DNA of 36,115 bases from Candidatus Alloruminococcus vanvlietii. GTDB lineage: Bacteria; Bacillota; Clostridia; Oscillospirales; Ruminococcaceae. Position 1 is the stretch's first letter; each line of letters opens with the position of its first letter. Position numbers and translations under genes: made by a program. The notes under the pieces are model-generated. The model was not told where the DNA came from, searched no databases, and was given only the letters and a program-made list of their open reading frames with translations. The stretch lies in the NCBI GenBank assembly GCA_904420505.1, contig CAJFVS010000007.1:1-36115 (forward strand), in the 5' to 3' direction. Positions 7,514 to 15,302 of the stretch are shown here, piece after piece.

Positions 7514-8594
7514 GGTGTGTCCTCCCCTTTTCGTTTTCAAAAAATGCTTTGTTATGCAAATACGCTTTGGAATACGGTTTTTCTTTGCCGGCAAGCTCGT
7601 TGTGATAAACGGCCAAATCGGTTTTTCCCAAATGGTAATAGCACACGCACAGCTGGATATGCGGCAAATACCCATAGCAATCGGGCAGAACAAACCCGCC
7701 GCGGCGTGCGTTGCGGTTGTTTCGCAGCGCGCATTCATACCAAAAAACAGCTTGGCCGTACCGTTGCTTGTTCAGCATATATTCCCCCGCTTTGCAGCAA
7801 ACCTCCGCGCGGGGGGTATCGTAAGCAAAACTGAAAAACAGCCATCTCAGCGCTTCGTCTTCCTGTTTTAACGCCATATGGCAGTCAAACAGGGTGATGC
7901 AGGCTTCAATGTTGTTTTCCACCCAGCCCTTTCCTTGGCGCAAAAACAAAACCAGTTCGTCAACCGCCTGTTCATAGCGCTGGTGGTAGTAAAGCTCCCT
8001 GGCATAATAAAACCGCTGGCGCGCGTCAAGCGGCGTGCCCTTTTGCAGCATGCTTTCAAAAATGCGCAGGTTGCGCATGGGGTCGCCCGGGCGCAGCTTT
8101 TTATGGCTTACCGCCGCCTGGCTGTATACAATGTTTCCCCGCGGCGCAATCACCTCATGAATAGCCCCCTGCCATAAAAATCCCTTATGGTTTTTGATTA
8201 AACGTTCGCGGTAATACGAAAAAACCGGCTTATCCCTCTCGTCAAACGCAACGTTGTACAGCATCATCACCACATCCACATCCGGCGTTAGGCTGGCTTT
8301 TAACTTTAAAAATTCCTGCCGGTCGTTTTCCAGCAGGATATCGTCGGCATCCAGCCACATGCAGTAATCCATCGTCGCTTTGGAAAACGAAAAATTGCGT
8401 GCCAGGGCAAAATCGTCCTGCCAGGCAAAATCGTATACATGCTTGGTATAGGTTTGCGCAATTTCACGGGTTTTGTCGGTCGAGCCGGTATCTACAATCA
8501 CAATTTCCTCTACCAAATCCTGCACGCTGTTTAAACAGCGCGCCAGCACGTCTTCTTCATTTTTTACAATCATGCACAGGCTAATACTCGGCAT
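7491..8594 (-). CDS. Family 2 glycosyltransferase with C-terminal TPR-like region
   Basis: 367-aa cytoplasmic enzyme. The GT-A domain occupies roughly residues 1-210, with the opening SISLCMIVKNEEDVLARCL, the nucleotide-sugar motif VDTGSTD (34-40) and the metal-binding DADD (82-85). The remaining 150 residues are helical and repeat-like (YYARELYYHQRYEQAV, YALNKQRYGQAVFWYE-like), similar to the TPR-bearing GT2 group that includes SunS-type peptide glycosyltransferases. Acceptor unknown. The ATG at 8594 follows GAGGG. It is first gene of a cluster with the ferritin-like and DUF3783 genes; no peptide substrate gene is visible nearby. Confidence 0.85.
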   Translation of the reverse strand: MPSISLCMIVKNEEDVLARCLNSVQDLVEEIVIVDTGSTDKTREIAQTYTKHVYDFAWQDDFALARNFSFSKATMDYCMWLDADDILLENDRQEFLKLKASLTPDVDVVMMLYNVAFDERDKPVFSYYRERLIKNHKGFLWQGAIHEVIAPRGNIVYSQAAVSHKKLRPGDPMRNLRIFESMLQKGTPLDARQRFYYARELYYHQRYEQAVDELVLFLRQGKGWVENNIEACITLFDCHMALKQEDEALRWLFFSFAYDTPRAEVCCKAGEYMLNKQRYGQAVFWYECALRNNRNARRGGFVLPDCYGYLPHIQLCVCYYHLGKTDLAVYHNELAGKEKPYSKAYLHNKAFFENEKGRTHHADACDQ

Positions 8595-8660
8595 CCGGTT
8601 CCCTCTTTCCCTTTTGTTTTGCTAAAGTGTATGCAAAAACATGCGGGAATTTGCACACAA

Positions 8661-8692
8661 AAAACATCCCGCCTGTTTAGACGGGATGTTTT
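8661..8692 (-). terminator. Terminator of the ECF sigma operon
   Basis: Perfect 11-bp inverted repeat AAAACATCCCG (8661-8671) and CGGGATGTTTT (8682-8692), continuing into TTTGTG on the minus strand. It follows the DUF3221-like gene stop by about 15 bp. Confidence 0.85.
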
Positions 8693-8704
8693 GGGAAGAA
8701 TGGT

Positions 8705-9055
8705 TTATTCCACCACGCGGATGGTATATACACGGTCAAACTGCGCCGGGTAGGTCTCCAGCACCTGGCCCGAATGCGTTATCTGCAATACGGCGCCTTC
8801 TTCAATTTGCGCAAACGAAATCGGGCTGCCGTCCTGGTTTAGCACATAGCCTTCCACCTCGGTAATGGCAAATTGCCCGGCGCTTAAGCGTTCTTCTTCC
8901 CCCAAATGGGGTTCTATAAGCAGTATGCCATCGTTTTGCAGCACACGCCCTTTGAATGCAAAGGTATCCTGGTCGCCCATAAGGCACCAGCATGTAACGC
9001 CTACCATCGTCATCATGCACAGCACAACAACCGAAACAAACGTACGTATTTTCAT
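8705..9055 (-). CDS. DUF3221-like exported or membrane-anchored protein
   Basis: 116 aa. Residues 5-25 form a hydrophobic N-terminal segment (signal peptide or anchor) with cysteines at 13, 22 and 24 but no clear lipobox. The rest resembles the small beta-rich DUF3221/YobA fold: AFKGRVLQND, ILLIEPHLGEEE, then QIEEGAVLQITHSG and the hallmark ETYPAQ. Function unknown. The ATG at 9055 overlaps the TGA of the preceding 37-aa ORF (ATGA), and has GAGGAGG upstream inside that ORF, so translation is coupled. It is last gene of the sigma factor operon and a likely envelope-stress effector or sensor. Confidence 0.65.
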   Translation of the reverse strand: MKIRTFVSVVVLCMMTMVGVTCWCLMGDQDTFAFKGRVLQNDGILLIEPHLGEEERLSAGQFAITEVEGYVLNQDGSPISFAQIEEGAVLQITHSGQVLETYPAQFDRVYTIRVVE

Positions 9056-9165
9056 AAGGTTTCCTCCTCGTCGGATGCCTCTTCCTCATAAGGCAAGCAA
9101 ATCTGCTTAAGCGCGCCAAACAGCGCCGCTGCACATTCCATAAAAACACAAAGCAGTTGTTTCAT
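9052..9165 (-). CDS. 37-aa small protein in the ECF sigma operon
   Basis: A short ORF with an excellent ribosome binding site (AAGGAGG, seven bases before the ATG at 9165) and an ATGA overlap with the next gene. The product starts MKQLLCVFMECAAALFGALK, a hydrophobic or amphipathic helix with two cysteines, and ends in an acidic tail (YEEEASDEEETL). It sits 22 bp behind the anti-sigma-like gene. It matches no family I know. It may be a small membrane-associated peptide or may serve mainly to couple translation of the DUF3221-like gene; the strong ribosome binding site favours real expression. Confidence 0.65.
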   Translation of the reverse strand: MKQLLCVFMECAAALFGALKQICLPYEEEASDEEETL

Positions 9166-9187
9166 CTGGCATCCTCCTTTAAGGCGG

Positions 9188-10078
9188 CTAGAATACCGAC
9201 AACAATGTGGTAATAAACTGCCGCTGGGTTAAGTTATGTCCTTCAATGTGGTAGCCCACACCGTTGTATACAAATTGTGCTACAAACAACGGGTATTCCC
9301 CGCTGGGTTGATGGGTAACCGGGTCGTAAGGGCCAAAATCGTTCATCAAATACCCAATAAACACCGGCGTATCTTCTACATAAGAGCGGTTTTCTTGCTG
9401 AAACTGGTACAGCCCGCATTGGGATGGGATTTTATTTTTTGCAACCTCTATGCGAAGCTGCGCGCGGTCGGGAACATATTCCTCTGGGTTTTCATTGTCC
9501 TGCCATTGGTAATAAAACGTATCGTGTACCAGCTCGCCCTGGGCGTTGTACACAACCGTTTGGGTGTGCCCTTCCCGCTGCTGGGGGGTTAACCCCTGCG
9601 GTATTTTGGTGGGCAAAAACGCATGCCCCAAATATTCCAGCACTTGGTTTTCATCCCATTTTTCCTCGGTGGTATCCTCCCCAAAATACAGGCGGGAAGC
9701 AACATCGCCCATGCCGTCGCTTTTCACAAAATACAGCACCCCATCGGAAAGCTCCACCTTCGGGGCAATCTGGCCGTCCTGCAAAGGGGTTTGGATTTGT
9801 ATGCCTTCTTCCGGTGCCGTGTCCTGGCTTTGCGGCTGTGTTTGCGGCTGCACGGCCGCCTGCTGGGGCAAATTTTGCGGCAAAAAGCGCACCAAAGGCA
9901 AACACAGGGCCACCAAAAGCGCGCATGCCACGCCCAATACAGCCGGCGCAGCCCCTTTTATTTTCCAAAAGCTTTTTTTCGGCTGCGGTGCCTTTGCGCA
10001 TGCTGCACAGGTTTTTTCCACCAGCTGCGCAGGGGCATGTATCTGGTTACACCATTGGGTGTATTGGTCTTGAAACAT
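9188..10078 (-). CDS. Membrane anti-sigma-like protein (DUF4367-like C-terminus)
   Basis: 296 aa. A short cytoplasmic N-terminus (residues 1-40, with Cys24-Ala-Ala-Cys27) precedes one transmembrane helix (about 45-65, VLGVACALLVALCLPLV). Then come a Pro/Gln-rich linker and a large extracytoplasmic domain whose end (FVAQFVYNGVGYHIEGHNLTQRQF) resembles DUF4367, common in proteins next to clostridial ECF sigma factors. It is inferred to hold the sigma factor inactive at the membrane until a signal is sensed. I chose the ATG at 10078, which has AAAGGAGA upstream, over an upstream in-frame start. It overlaps the sigma gene by 32 bp, so the pair is translationally coupled. Confidence 0.72.
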   Translation of the reverse strand: MFQDQYTQWCNQIHAPAQLVEKTCAACAKAPQPKKSFWKIKGAAPAVLGVACALLVALCLPLVRFLPQNLPQQAAVQPQTQPQSQDTAPEEGIQIQTPLQDGQIAPKVELSDGVLYFVKSDGMGDVASRLYFGEDTTEEKWDENQVLEYLGHAFLPTKIPQGLTPQQREGHTQTVVYNAQGELVHDTFYYQWQDNENPEEYVPDRAQLRIEVAKNKIPSQCGLYQFQQENRSYVEDTPVFIGYLMNDFGPYDPVTHQPSGEYPLFVAQFVYNGVGYHIEGHNLTQRQFITTLLSVF

Positions 10079-10559
10079 CGTCAAACTCTCCTTTGTACAA
10101 TTTGGCCAGGGCTTTGCGCGCACGGGTAAGGCCGGTGCGCACAGCGCCTTCGCTTTTGTGTAACATCCGGGCAATTTCCGCTGTGGAATAGCCTTCAAAA
10201 TAAAAAAGGTGAATAAGCGCGCGCTGTTTTGGGTTTAAAGCCCCCAGCGTCTCCAGCAAAGGGGAAAATGGCTCTTGTTCTACCTTAAAAGGCGCTTGCA
10301 CAGGCAGTGATTTTTCGCGTTTGGCACAGCGCCAAAAGGTTTTGCATTGGTTAATGCTCACCCGGATAAGACACGCCTTGCGGTGTTCTTCGCTGGCAAA
10401 TACGGGGGCTTTTGGCATATACGCCAAAAACACTTCCTGAAAAGCGTCCTGTGCATCGTAAGGGTTGCACAGCTGCGCATACAAAAGCCGGTATACCATA
10501 TCCGCGTAGCGAACAATTACCTGCTGGGGCGAAAGTTCTTCCAAGGGTGTAGGATGCAT
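10047..10559 (-). CDS. ECF-type RNA polymerase sigma factor
   Basis: 170-aa group IV sigma factor. Region 2 spans about residues 15-80 (YADMVYRLLYAQL, DAQDAFQEVFLAYM) and region 4 about 105-155 (LNPKQRALIHLFYFEGYSTAEIARML, then the recognition helix SEGAVRTGLTRARKAL). It redirects RNA polymerase to a dedicated stress regulon. The ATG at 10559 has GGGGGAAA upstream; an upstream in-frame ATG at 10601 would lie on the promoter and is rejected. It heads a four-gene operon with the anti-sigma-like gene, a 37-aa ORF and a DUF3221-like gene, probably under its own control through the promoter at 10581-10609. Confidence 0.9.
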   Translation of the reverse strand: MHPTPLEELSPQQVIVRYADMVYRLLYAQLCNPYDAQDAFQEVFLAYMPKAPVFASEEHRKACLIRVSINQCKTFWRCAKREKSLPVQAPFKVEQEPFSPLLETLGALNPKQRALIHLFYFEGYSTAEIARMLHKSEGAVRTGLTRARKALAKLYKGEFDDVSRPIHPMV

Positions 10560-10580
10560 CACATTTCCCCCTTTCACCCT

Positions 10581-10609
10581 TAATACGAACCAGCACCCCA
10601 ATTGTTACA
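10581..10609 (-). promoter_or_regulatory. ECF-type autoregulatory promoter
   Basis: Minus-strand TGTAACA (10609-10603), 15 bp, then CGTATTA (10587-10581). The AAC-containing -35 and CGT-starting -10 are hallmarks of ECF sigma promoters in Firmicutes. It lies about 20 bp ahead of the sigma factor start codon. Confidence 0.65.
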
Positions 10610-10795
10610 AAGAAGAGCGTATTTTTTTATTTTTCCTACACCACACAATGCCTACCGGTTTGCCAAGGCAAAATATAGGCAAATGGCACAAAATGCAAAA
10701 AAGCCGGTGCACCCGCGGTGCTTTCATCCTTTACAATGCAAAATTCGGCTTTTCTATTGGGGCAGGTGTGCGTTTTGTGAAAAAAGCAAAAAAAT

Positions 10796-10816
10796 AAGCG
10801 CCGGAGTTCGGCGCTT
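10796..10816 (-). terminator. Terminator of the MATE gene
   Basis: AAGCGCCG (10796-10803), loop GAGTT, CGGCGCTT (10809-10816), followed on the minus strand by ATTTTTTTGC. It starts 20 bp beyond the MATE stop codon. Confidence 0.85.
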
Positions 10817-10836
10817 TGCTGTATTTTTAAATGTTT

Positions 10837-12192
10837 TTAAATGCCGGGATCCTTTTGCAGCTTGCGGAATGTATAAACGGTCATCAAAACGCCTACCAGC
10901 GCCCCCACCAGTTCGGAAACCGGGAATGTAACCCATACCCCGATTAACCCCAGCGGCTTGCTGAATATAAGCGAAAGCGGCACAATTAAAACAAGCTGGC
11001 GCAAAAGCGATATCATAAGCGACTGTATCCCCTGGCCCATGGCCTCAAACACGCCCGAGAGCACCACCCCCACGCCGGAAAACAAAAAGCCAACGCTAAT
11101 TATGCGCAAAGCGGTTACCCCCATCTGCATCGTTTCGGGGGTGGCATTAAACAAACGCATAATCGGCTGTGGAACCGCCATAAACAGCACCGTGCCCACC
11201 GCCATAATCACCGTGGCCACCAGTATGCTTATTTTGATGGTTTTTTTCATGCGGTTGTAATAACCTGCGCCAAAATTGTACGAAACAATCGGGCGCATGC
11301 CCTGCACCAGGCCGGAGGTCGGCATATATACAAACGTCTGCATTTTGTAGTAAAGGCCGAACACCGCCACCGCGCTTTGGTGGATAGAAGCCAAAATGCC
11401 GTTTAATACGCTTACCAAAATCGAAGGCATAGACGTCATAAGCGCCGAAGGCACCGCAATGGAATACAGCTTGCCAATGGTGCGCCAGCGCAGCTTAAAC
11501 CCGCGGAAAGAAATATCCACCCCGTGGTTGGTTTTGATAAAGAAAATAACCGAAAGCACACAGGCGCACATCTGGCCAACAACCGTTGCAATGGCGGCGC
11601 CCATCACTTCCAGCCGCGGGAAACCAAACAGGCCAAAAATCATAATGGGGTCCAGAACAATGTTGATAATGGCCCCTACCCCCTGCATGATCATGGGGAT
11701 TTTCATATTGCCCTGCGCCTGGAACATTTTTTCAATGGTGATGTGGAACAAACTGCCAAACGCCAGGGTGATTACAATATAAGTGTATTGGCAGCTCATG
11801 TTTAAAACCTGGAAACTGGGTGAAAACATGGATAAAAACGGGCGGGTAAAAAACAAACCCAACCCCACAAAGAAAACCGAATGCACCGCGGTAAGCAGCA
11901 GCCCATGGGCGGCCGCATCCTGTACGCTTTGGCTGTCTTTGGCGCCCAAAGCTTTTGCCATAAGCGCGTTTACCGCCACCCCTAAGCCCACCGCAAACGC
12001 CAGCACCAAATTTTGCAGCGGGAACGCCAAGCTTACCGCCGTCAGCGCGTCTTCGCTTAGCTGTGCAACAAATACGCTGTCCACAATATTGTACAGCGAT
12101 TGAATGAGCATCGATACCATCGGCGGGATGGACATCTTCATCAACAGCCCAAAAATCGGGCTGGTGCCCATAGCATGTTCTTGTTTTTGCAT
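10837..12192 (-). CDS. MATE family multidrug/cation efflux transporter
   Basis: 451-aa inner-membrane protein with about 12 hydrophobic helices in two homologous halves, the MATE architecture. Typical stretches are IPPMVSMLIQSLYNIVDSVFVAQL at the start, SLAFPLQNL, and GLVQGMRPIVSYNFGAGYY opening the second half. It exports drugs or organic cations using a sodium or proton gradient; substrate cannot be told. The ATG at 12192 has GGGGAAAGGG upstream. It is transcribed alone from a strong promoter (12279-12307) and ends at its own terminator. Confidence 0.92.
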   Translation of the reverse strand: MQKQEHAMGTSPIFGLLMKMSIPPMVSMLIQSLYNIVDSVFVAQLSEDALTAVSLAFPLQNLVLAFAVGLGVAVNALMAKALGAKDSQSVQDAAAHGLLLTAVHSVFFVGLGLFFTRPFLSMFSPSFQVLNMSCQYTYIVITLAFGSLFHITIEKMFQAQGNMKIPMIMQGVGAIINIVLDPIMIFGLFGFPRLEVMGAAIATVVGQMCACVLSVIFFIKTNHGVDISFRGFKLRWRTIGKLYSIAVPSALMTSMPSILVSVLNGILASIHQSAVAVFGLYYKMQTFVYMPTSGLVQGMRPIVSYNFGAGYYNRMKKTIKISILVATVIMAVGTVLFMAVPQPIMRLFNATPETMQMGVTALRIISVGFLFSGVGVVLSGVFEAMGQGIQSLMISLLRQLVLIVPLSLIFSKPLGLIGVWVTFPVSELVGALVGVLMTVYTFRKLQKDPGI

Positions 12193-12278
12193 AAAAAACC
12201 CTTTCCCCGTGTTGTCGCAAAAAAGGAGGCCATATATCTTCTTTGCACGAAAACATACAGCCTTCCAAACGTGTTTTC

Positions 12279-12307
12279 AGTATAGCATTGTGCCAAACAA
12301 ATGTCAA
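12279..12307 (-). promoter_or_regulatory. Promoter of the MATE gene
   Basis: Minus-strand -35 TTGACA (12307-12302), 17-bp spacer, -10 TATACT (12284-12279). About 85 bp of leader precede the start codon; no riboswitch fold was recognised in it. Confidence 0.8.
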
Positions 12308-12394
12308 CGCCGGCAAAACGGCTGCTTACCCCCATAAAAATGCGAATTTTTTGTGAATTTTCAAAAATTTCCGTTATTTCTTCGCCCTTTGCTA

Positions 12395-12403
12395 TGGTAT
12401 CAT
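12395..12403 (+). promoter_or_regulatory. Possible extended -10 promoter of the antiporter
   Basis: TGG-TATCAT (12395-12403) is an extended -10 element 46 bp ahead of the antiporter ATG. No convincing -35 box is present 17 bp upstream. Confidence 0.35.
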
Positions 12404-12448
12404 AGTAGTAGTCTGTTTTGAACATCTTATATAAAAAGGAGGCCTGCT

Positions 12449-14044
12449 ATGACAACATTTTTGCTTATGATTGCCTTCGTGTCTTTGCTGGGCGTGCTGC
12501 TTTCACGCGTCAGCGGGCGTACCGGCATGCCCTCTTTGGTGCTGTTTATGGCGTTGGGGCTGCTATTTGGCAGCGAAGGGCTGTTAAAAATCCCCTTTGA
12601 CGATTACTCCATCGCCGAAAGCGCATGTTCCATTGCGCTTTTGTTCATCATGTTTTCCGGCGGTTTTGAAACCAACTGGAAAACCGCCAAAGTTGCCGCC
12701 AAACCGGGCATATTGCTCTCGGTAGGCGGGGTGATTATCACCGCGGGCATTACCGGGCTTTTTTGTTATTTTGTGCTGCAAATGCCCTTGCTGGAAGGGC
12801 TGCTTATCGGCGCGGTCATCGGCTCTACCGACGCCGCTTCGGTGTTTTCCATCCTGCGGCAAAAAAGCCTGAACTTAAAAAACGGCTTAGCCCCCATGCT
12901 GGAATTGGAAAGCGGCAGCAACGACCCAACGGCTTATGCGCTAACAGCCATTTTTCTTTCCCTTTTAACGGGCGCCAAAACCAACCTGGTATCCATGTTT
13001 GTGCTGCAAATGGTATTTGGCGTGCTGTTTGGCATTTTGTTTGGCAAGGGATGTGCCTTTGTGATAAAACGCGTGCCGTTTGAATCGGACAACATGCTTG
13101 TTATTTTTGTGCTGGCGGTTGTCGCGGCCTCTTATGCGCTTCCCCAGGTGCTGGGCGGCAACGGGTATTTAAGCGTGTACTTAACCGGTATTTTGTTAGG
13201 GCGCGAAAAACTGGTGGGCAAAAGCGATTTGGTCCGGTTTTTCAGCTCCATTGCGCAGCTTATGCAAATTTGGCTGTTTTTCTTATTGGGCCTGCTGGCC
13301 TTCCCTTCGCAGCTCATCGGGGCCATTGTGCCCGCGGTTCTCATCTGGCTGTTTATGACCTTTGTCTCCCGCCCGATTGCAGTGTTTTCCATTTTAACCC
13401 CGTTTCGCAAATACTCTTTTAAAGAGCAGCTTTTGGTTTCCTGGGCAGGGCTTAGGGGCGCGGCCGCCATTGTGTTTGCCATCTTTTCCATCAACAGCGG
13501 GGCGGCGCTTACAAACGATATTTACCATATTGTGTTTTGCGTGGCGCTTTTGTCGGTTAGCCTGCAGGGGTCGATGCTGCCGTTTCTCTCTAAAAAACTG
13601 GGGCTGGTAGACCATGACGGCAACGTATTGATGACCTTTAACGATTACCAGGACGAAACCGATTTGTTTTTGCGCGAGGTTCATTTGGACGAACACCATC
13701 CTTTGGCCAACCGCACCCTAGGGGCAGCGCATTTTCCGGCCGATAACCTGGTGGTGATGATTAAACGCCAGGGCGAAACCATCATCCCCAACGGTTCCAC
13801 CGTTTTGCAGGGGGGCGATACGCTCATTGTTTCCTCCCCGGCTTACCGGGGCGATACCTCCACCGCGCTTGAACAAGAAGAAATTTACCGCGGCCACCAA
13901 TGGGAAAACCAGACCTTAGCGCAGCTAAACCTGCCCCGCGGCACCCTGGTGGTGGCAATCAAACGCGCGGGGGAAACGCTTGTCCCCAAAGGGGATACCC
14001 GCATCCAGGCAAACGATATCCTGCTGCTGCACAACGGCGAATAA
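12449..14044 (+). CDS. K+/H+ antiporter of the NhaP2/CvrA type with two RCK_C domains
   Basis: 531 aa. Residues 1 to about 385 form a CPA1 cation/proton antiporter core of roughly 12 membrane helices, with LFIMFSGGFETNW and the ion-binding STDAASVFSIL motif. After it come two tandem RCK_C (TrkA-C) regulatory domains: one around ANRTLGAAHFPADNLVVMIKR and one around LAQLNLPRGTLVVAIKR, each ending in a GDTLIV/NDILLL strand. It exports K+ (or Na+) against protons for pH and potassium balance. RCK_C domains in related Firmicute proteins bind cyclic di-AMP, so nucleotide control is plausible. ATG at 12449 has AAGGAGG upstream. Monocistronic and divergent from the MATE gene. Confidence 0.9.
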   Translation: MTTFLLMIAFVSLLGVLLSRVSGRTGMPSLVLFMALGLLFGSEGLLKIPFDDYSIAESACSIALLFIMFSGGFETNWKTAKVAAKPGILLSVGGVIITAGITGLFCYFVLQMPLLEGLLIGAVIGSTDAASVFSILRQKSLNLKNGLAPMLELESGSNDPTAYALTAIFLSLLTGAKTNLVSMFVLQMVFGVLFGILFGKGCAFVIKRVPFESDNMLVIFVLAVVAASYALPQVLGGNGYLSVYLTGILLGREKLVGKSDLVRFFSSIAQLMQIWLFFLLGLLAFPSQLIGAIVPAVLIWLFMTFVSRPIAVFSILTPFRKYSFKEQLLVSWAGLRGAAAIVFAIFSINSGAALTNDIYHIVFCVALLSVSLQGSMLPFLSKKLGLVDHDGNVLMTFNDYQDETDLFLREVHLDEHHPLANRTLGAAHFPADNLVVMIKRQGETIIPNGSTVLQGGDTLIVSSPAYRGDTSTALEQEEIYRGHQWENQTLAQLNLPRGTLVVAIKRAGETLVPKGDTRIQANDILLLHNGE

Positions 14045-14455
14045 CCCTTTCGGGGCTTGCCTAACGGGTTATGCTTATAAAACCCGTCGGCCGTTGCGGT
14101 TTTTCAAAAATACAAAAAGGATATCCCCTTAAAAAGCAAACGGATTTTTCCTTTGTTTGGCAGCGGGTTTTGTAAAACGCCAAAACATATCCCATGCAGA
14201 AAGCCCTGAGGAAATGGATAAACCATTCCCTCAGGGCTTTTGTTTGCGCAGGCCTGGCAGGGGCCTGTGCTTTTCGCGCCCGGATGCCCTCTCGCCATTT
14301 TAGATGCGGCGGTTTTACAAGGGGTTTCGCCTAGGCGGGGGAGGAAAGCCTTCTTGCCCGCACGCTGCCAACCAGCGCCATGGGCGCAACAGGGCAGCAA
14401 AAGCATGGCTTTGCGCCGCGGCGGCAGGCGCGCATGTTCAAAATTTACCCTGCCG
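14045..14455. other. Gene-free stretch between antiporter and MerR gene
   Basis: About 410 bp. Apart from the terminator at 14200-14240 I see only GC-rich sequence with overlapping open frames lacking ribosome binding sites. No gene or RNA could be supported. Confidence 0.5.
14200..14244 (+). terminator. Terminator downstream of the antiporter
   Basis: Long hairpin with AAAGCCCTGAGG on the left and CCTCAGGGCTTT on the right, arms of about 19 bp with one mismatch, followed by TTTTG on the plus strand. It lies 155 bp after the antiporter stop. Confidence 0.75.
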
Positions 14456-15199
14456 CTAAAAAACTTCTATCCACGCGTGGTAGCAGTCGGTCGGGGCGGG
14501 GGCGGCAACGGTGGCCAAATAGCGCATAATTGCCTGCCCGGTATGGTACCCCATCTGCGCAAGCGCCTGGCGGTGCAAGGGCAAGTCCCCCTGCGTGCCC
14601 ATCCCGGTGGGGATTTGCACCAGGCAGGCCTTGTACGCTTTCTGTTGGGGGCGCCGCCATATCCGCGCTTCTTCTTTTAATTCGTCAATGCCGTCGGCCG
14701 CCAGCCCGTGGATGCATTCTTCCCCCGGCTTGGGCACCAGCAGCACATCCCGGTATTGGTCTTTTAAATAATGGGCAAGCGTTTTTTCCTGGGTCAGCTC
14801 AAATTGGATGATTTCTTCACAGTCGGGCTCTTCGTCCTGGTAAGGGCTGTCCAACAGCTTTTGCAGGTTTTCCACCGCCGCTATGCGCTGTTTTAAGCGC
14901 CGGCGTGTTTTTTTGAAATGTTCCATCTGCTCATCAATGCCGTGCAAATTCTGCTGCAACACTTCCTTTAGCTGGCCGGCATCCATTTGATGCAATTGTT
15001 TTAAAAAGCGCACCGGCATTTGCAGCTCGCGGTAAAACATCACGTCGGATAATTCCAGCATATCCTTCATGGAAAACTGCCGGTAGCCGTTTTCCCCCTT
15101 GTGCAGGGGCAAAATCCCCTCTTGCTGCCAATAGCGCAGGGTGGATTTGGGCACGCCGAACAGCTTGGAAATCTGCTGGATGGTATACAGTTTGGGCAT
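14456..15199 (-). CDS. MerR family transcriptional regulator
   Basis: 247 aa. The N-terminal winged helix-turn-helix (residues 4-72) contains YTIQQISKLFGVPKSTLRYWQQEGIL and the wing motif GYRQFSMKDMLEL. A long helix of about 75-125 forms the dimer coiled coil, and the last 110 residues form an effector domain I cannot assign. No metal-binding cysteine cluster typical of metal-sensing MerR proteins is seen. ATG at 15199 has AGGAGG upstream. It is divergent from a MATE exporter whose promoter carries the 19-bp spacer that MerR activators untwist, so it very likely activates that exporter in response to an exported compound. Confidence 0.88.
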   Translation of the reverse strand: MPKLYTIQQISKLFGVPKSTLRYWQQEGILPLHKGENGYRQFSMKDMLELSDVMFYRELQMPVRFLKQLHQMDAGQLKEVLQQNLHGIDEQMEHFKKTRRRLKQRIAAVENLQKLLDSPYQDEEPDCEEIIQFELTQEKTLAHYLKDQYRDVLLVPKPGEECIHGLAADGIDELKEEARIWRRPQQKAYKACLVQIPTGMGTQGDLPLHRQALAQMGYHTGQAIMRYLATVAAPAPTDCYHAWIEVF

Positions 15200-15235
15200 G
15201 CGTTTTTCCTCCTATTTTTCATTTGCAAATACCGC

Positions 15236-15266
15236 TTGACATTCAAGTAACTTTAAGGTTTATACT
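15236..15266 (+). promoter_or_regulatory. MerR-type promoter of the MATE gene (19-bp spacer)
   Basis: -35 TTGACA (15236-15241) and -10 TATACT (15261-15266) separated by 19 bp rather than 17. The spacer holds the near-palindrome AACTTTAAGGTT (10 of 12 positions match its reverse complement), the expected MerR site between the boxes. Confidence 0.82.
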
Positions 15267-15302
15267 ATCACATGTTGAAAATATTGACAAGGAGGCTGCG
15301 TT

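Noticed and set aside
6692-7834. 380-codon plus-strand open frame across the ferritin-like and glycosyltransferase genes
   Set aside because: It crosses three minus-strand genes with clear motifs and has no recognisable domain.
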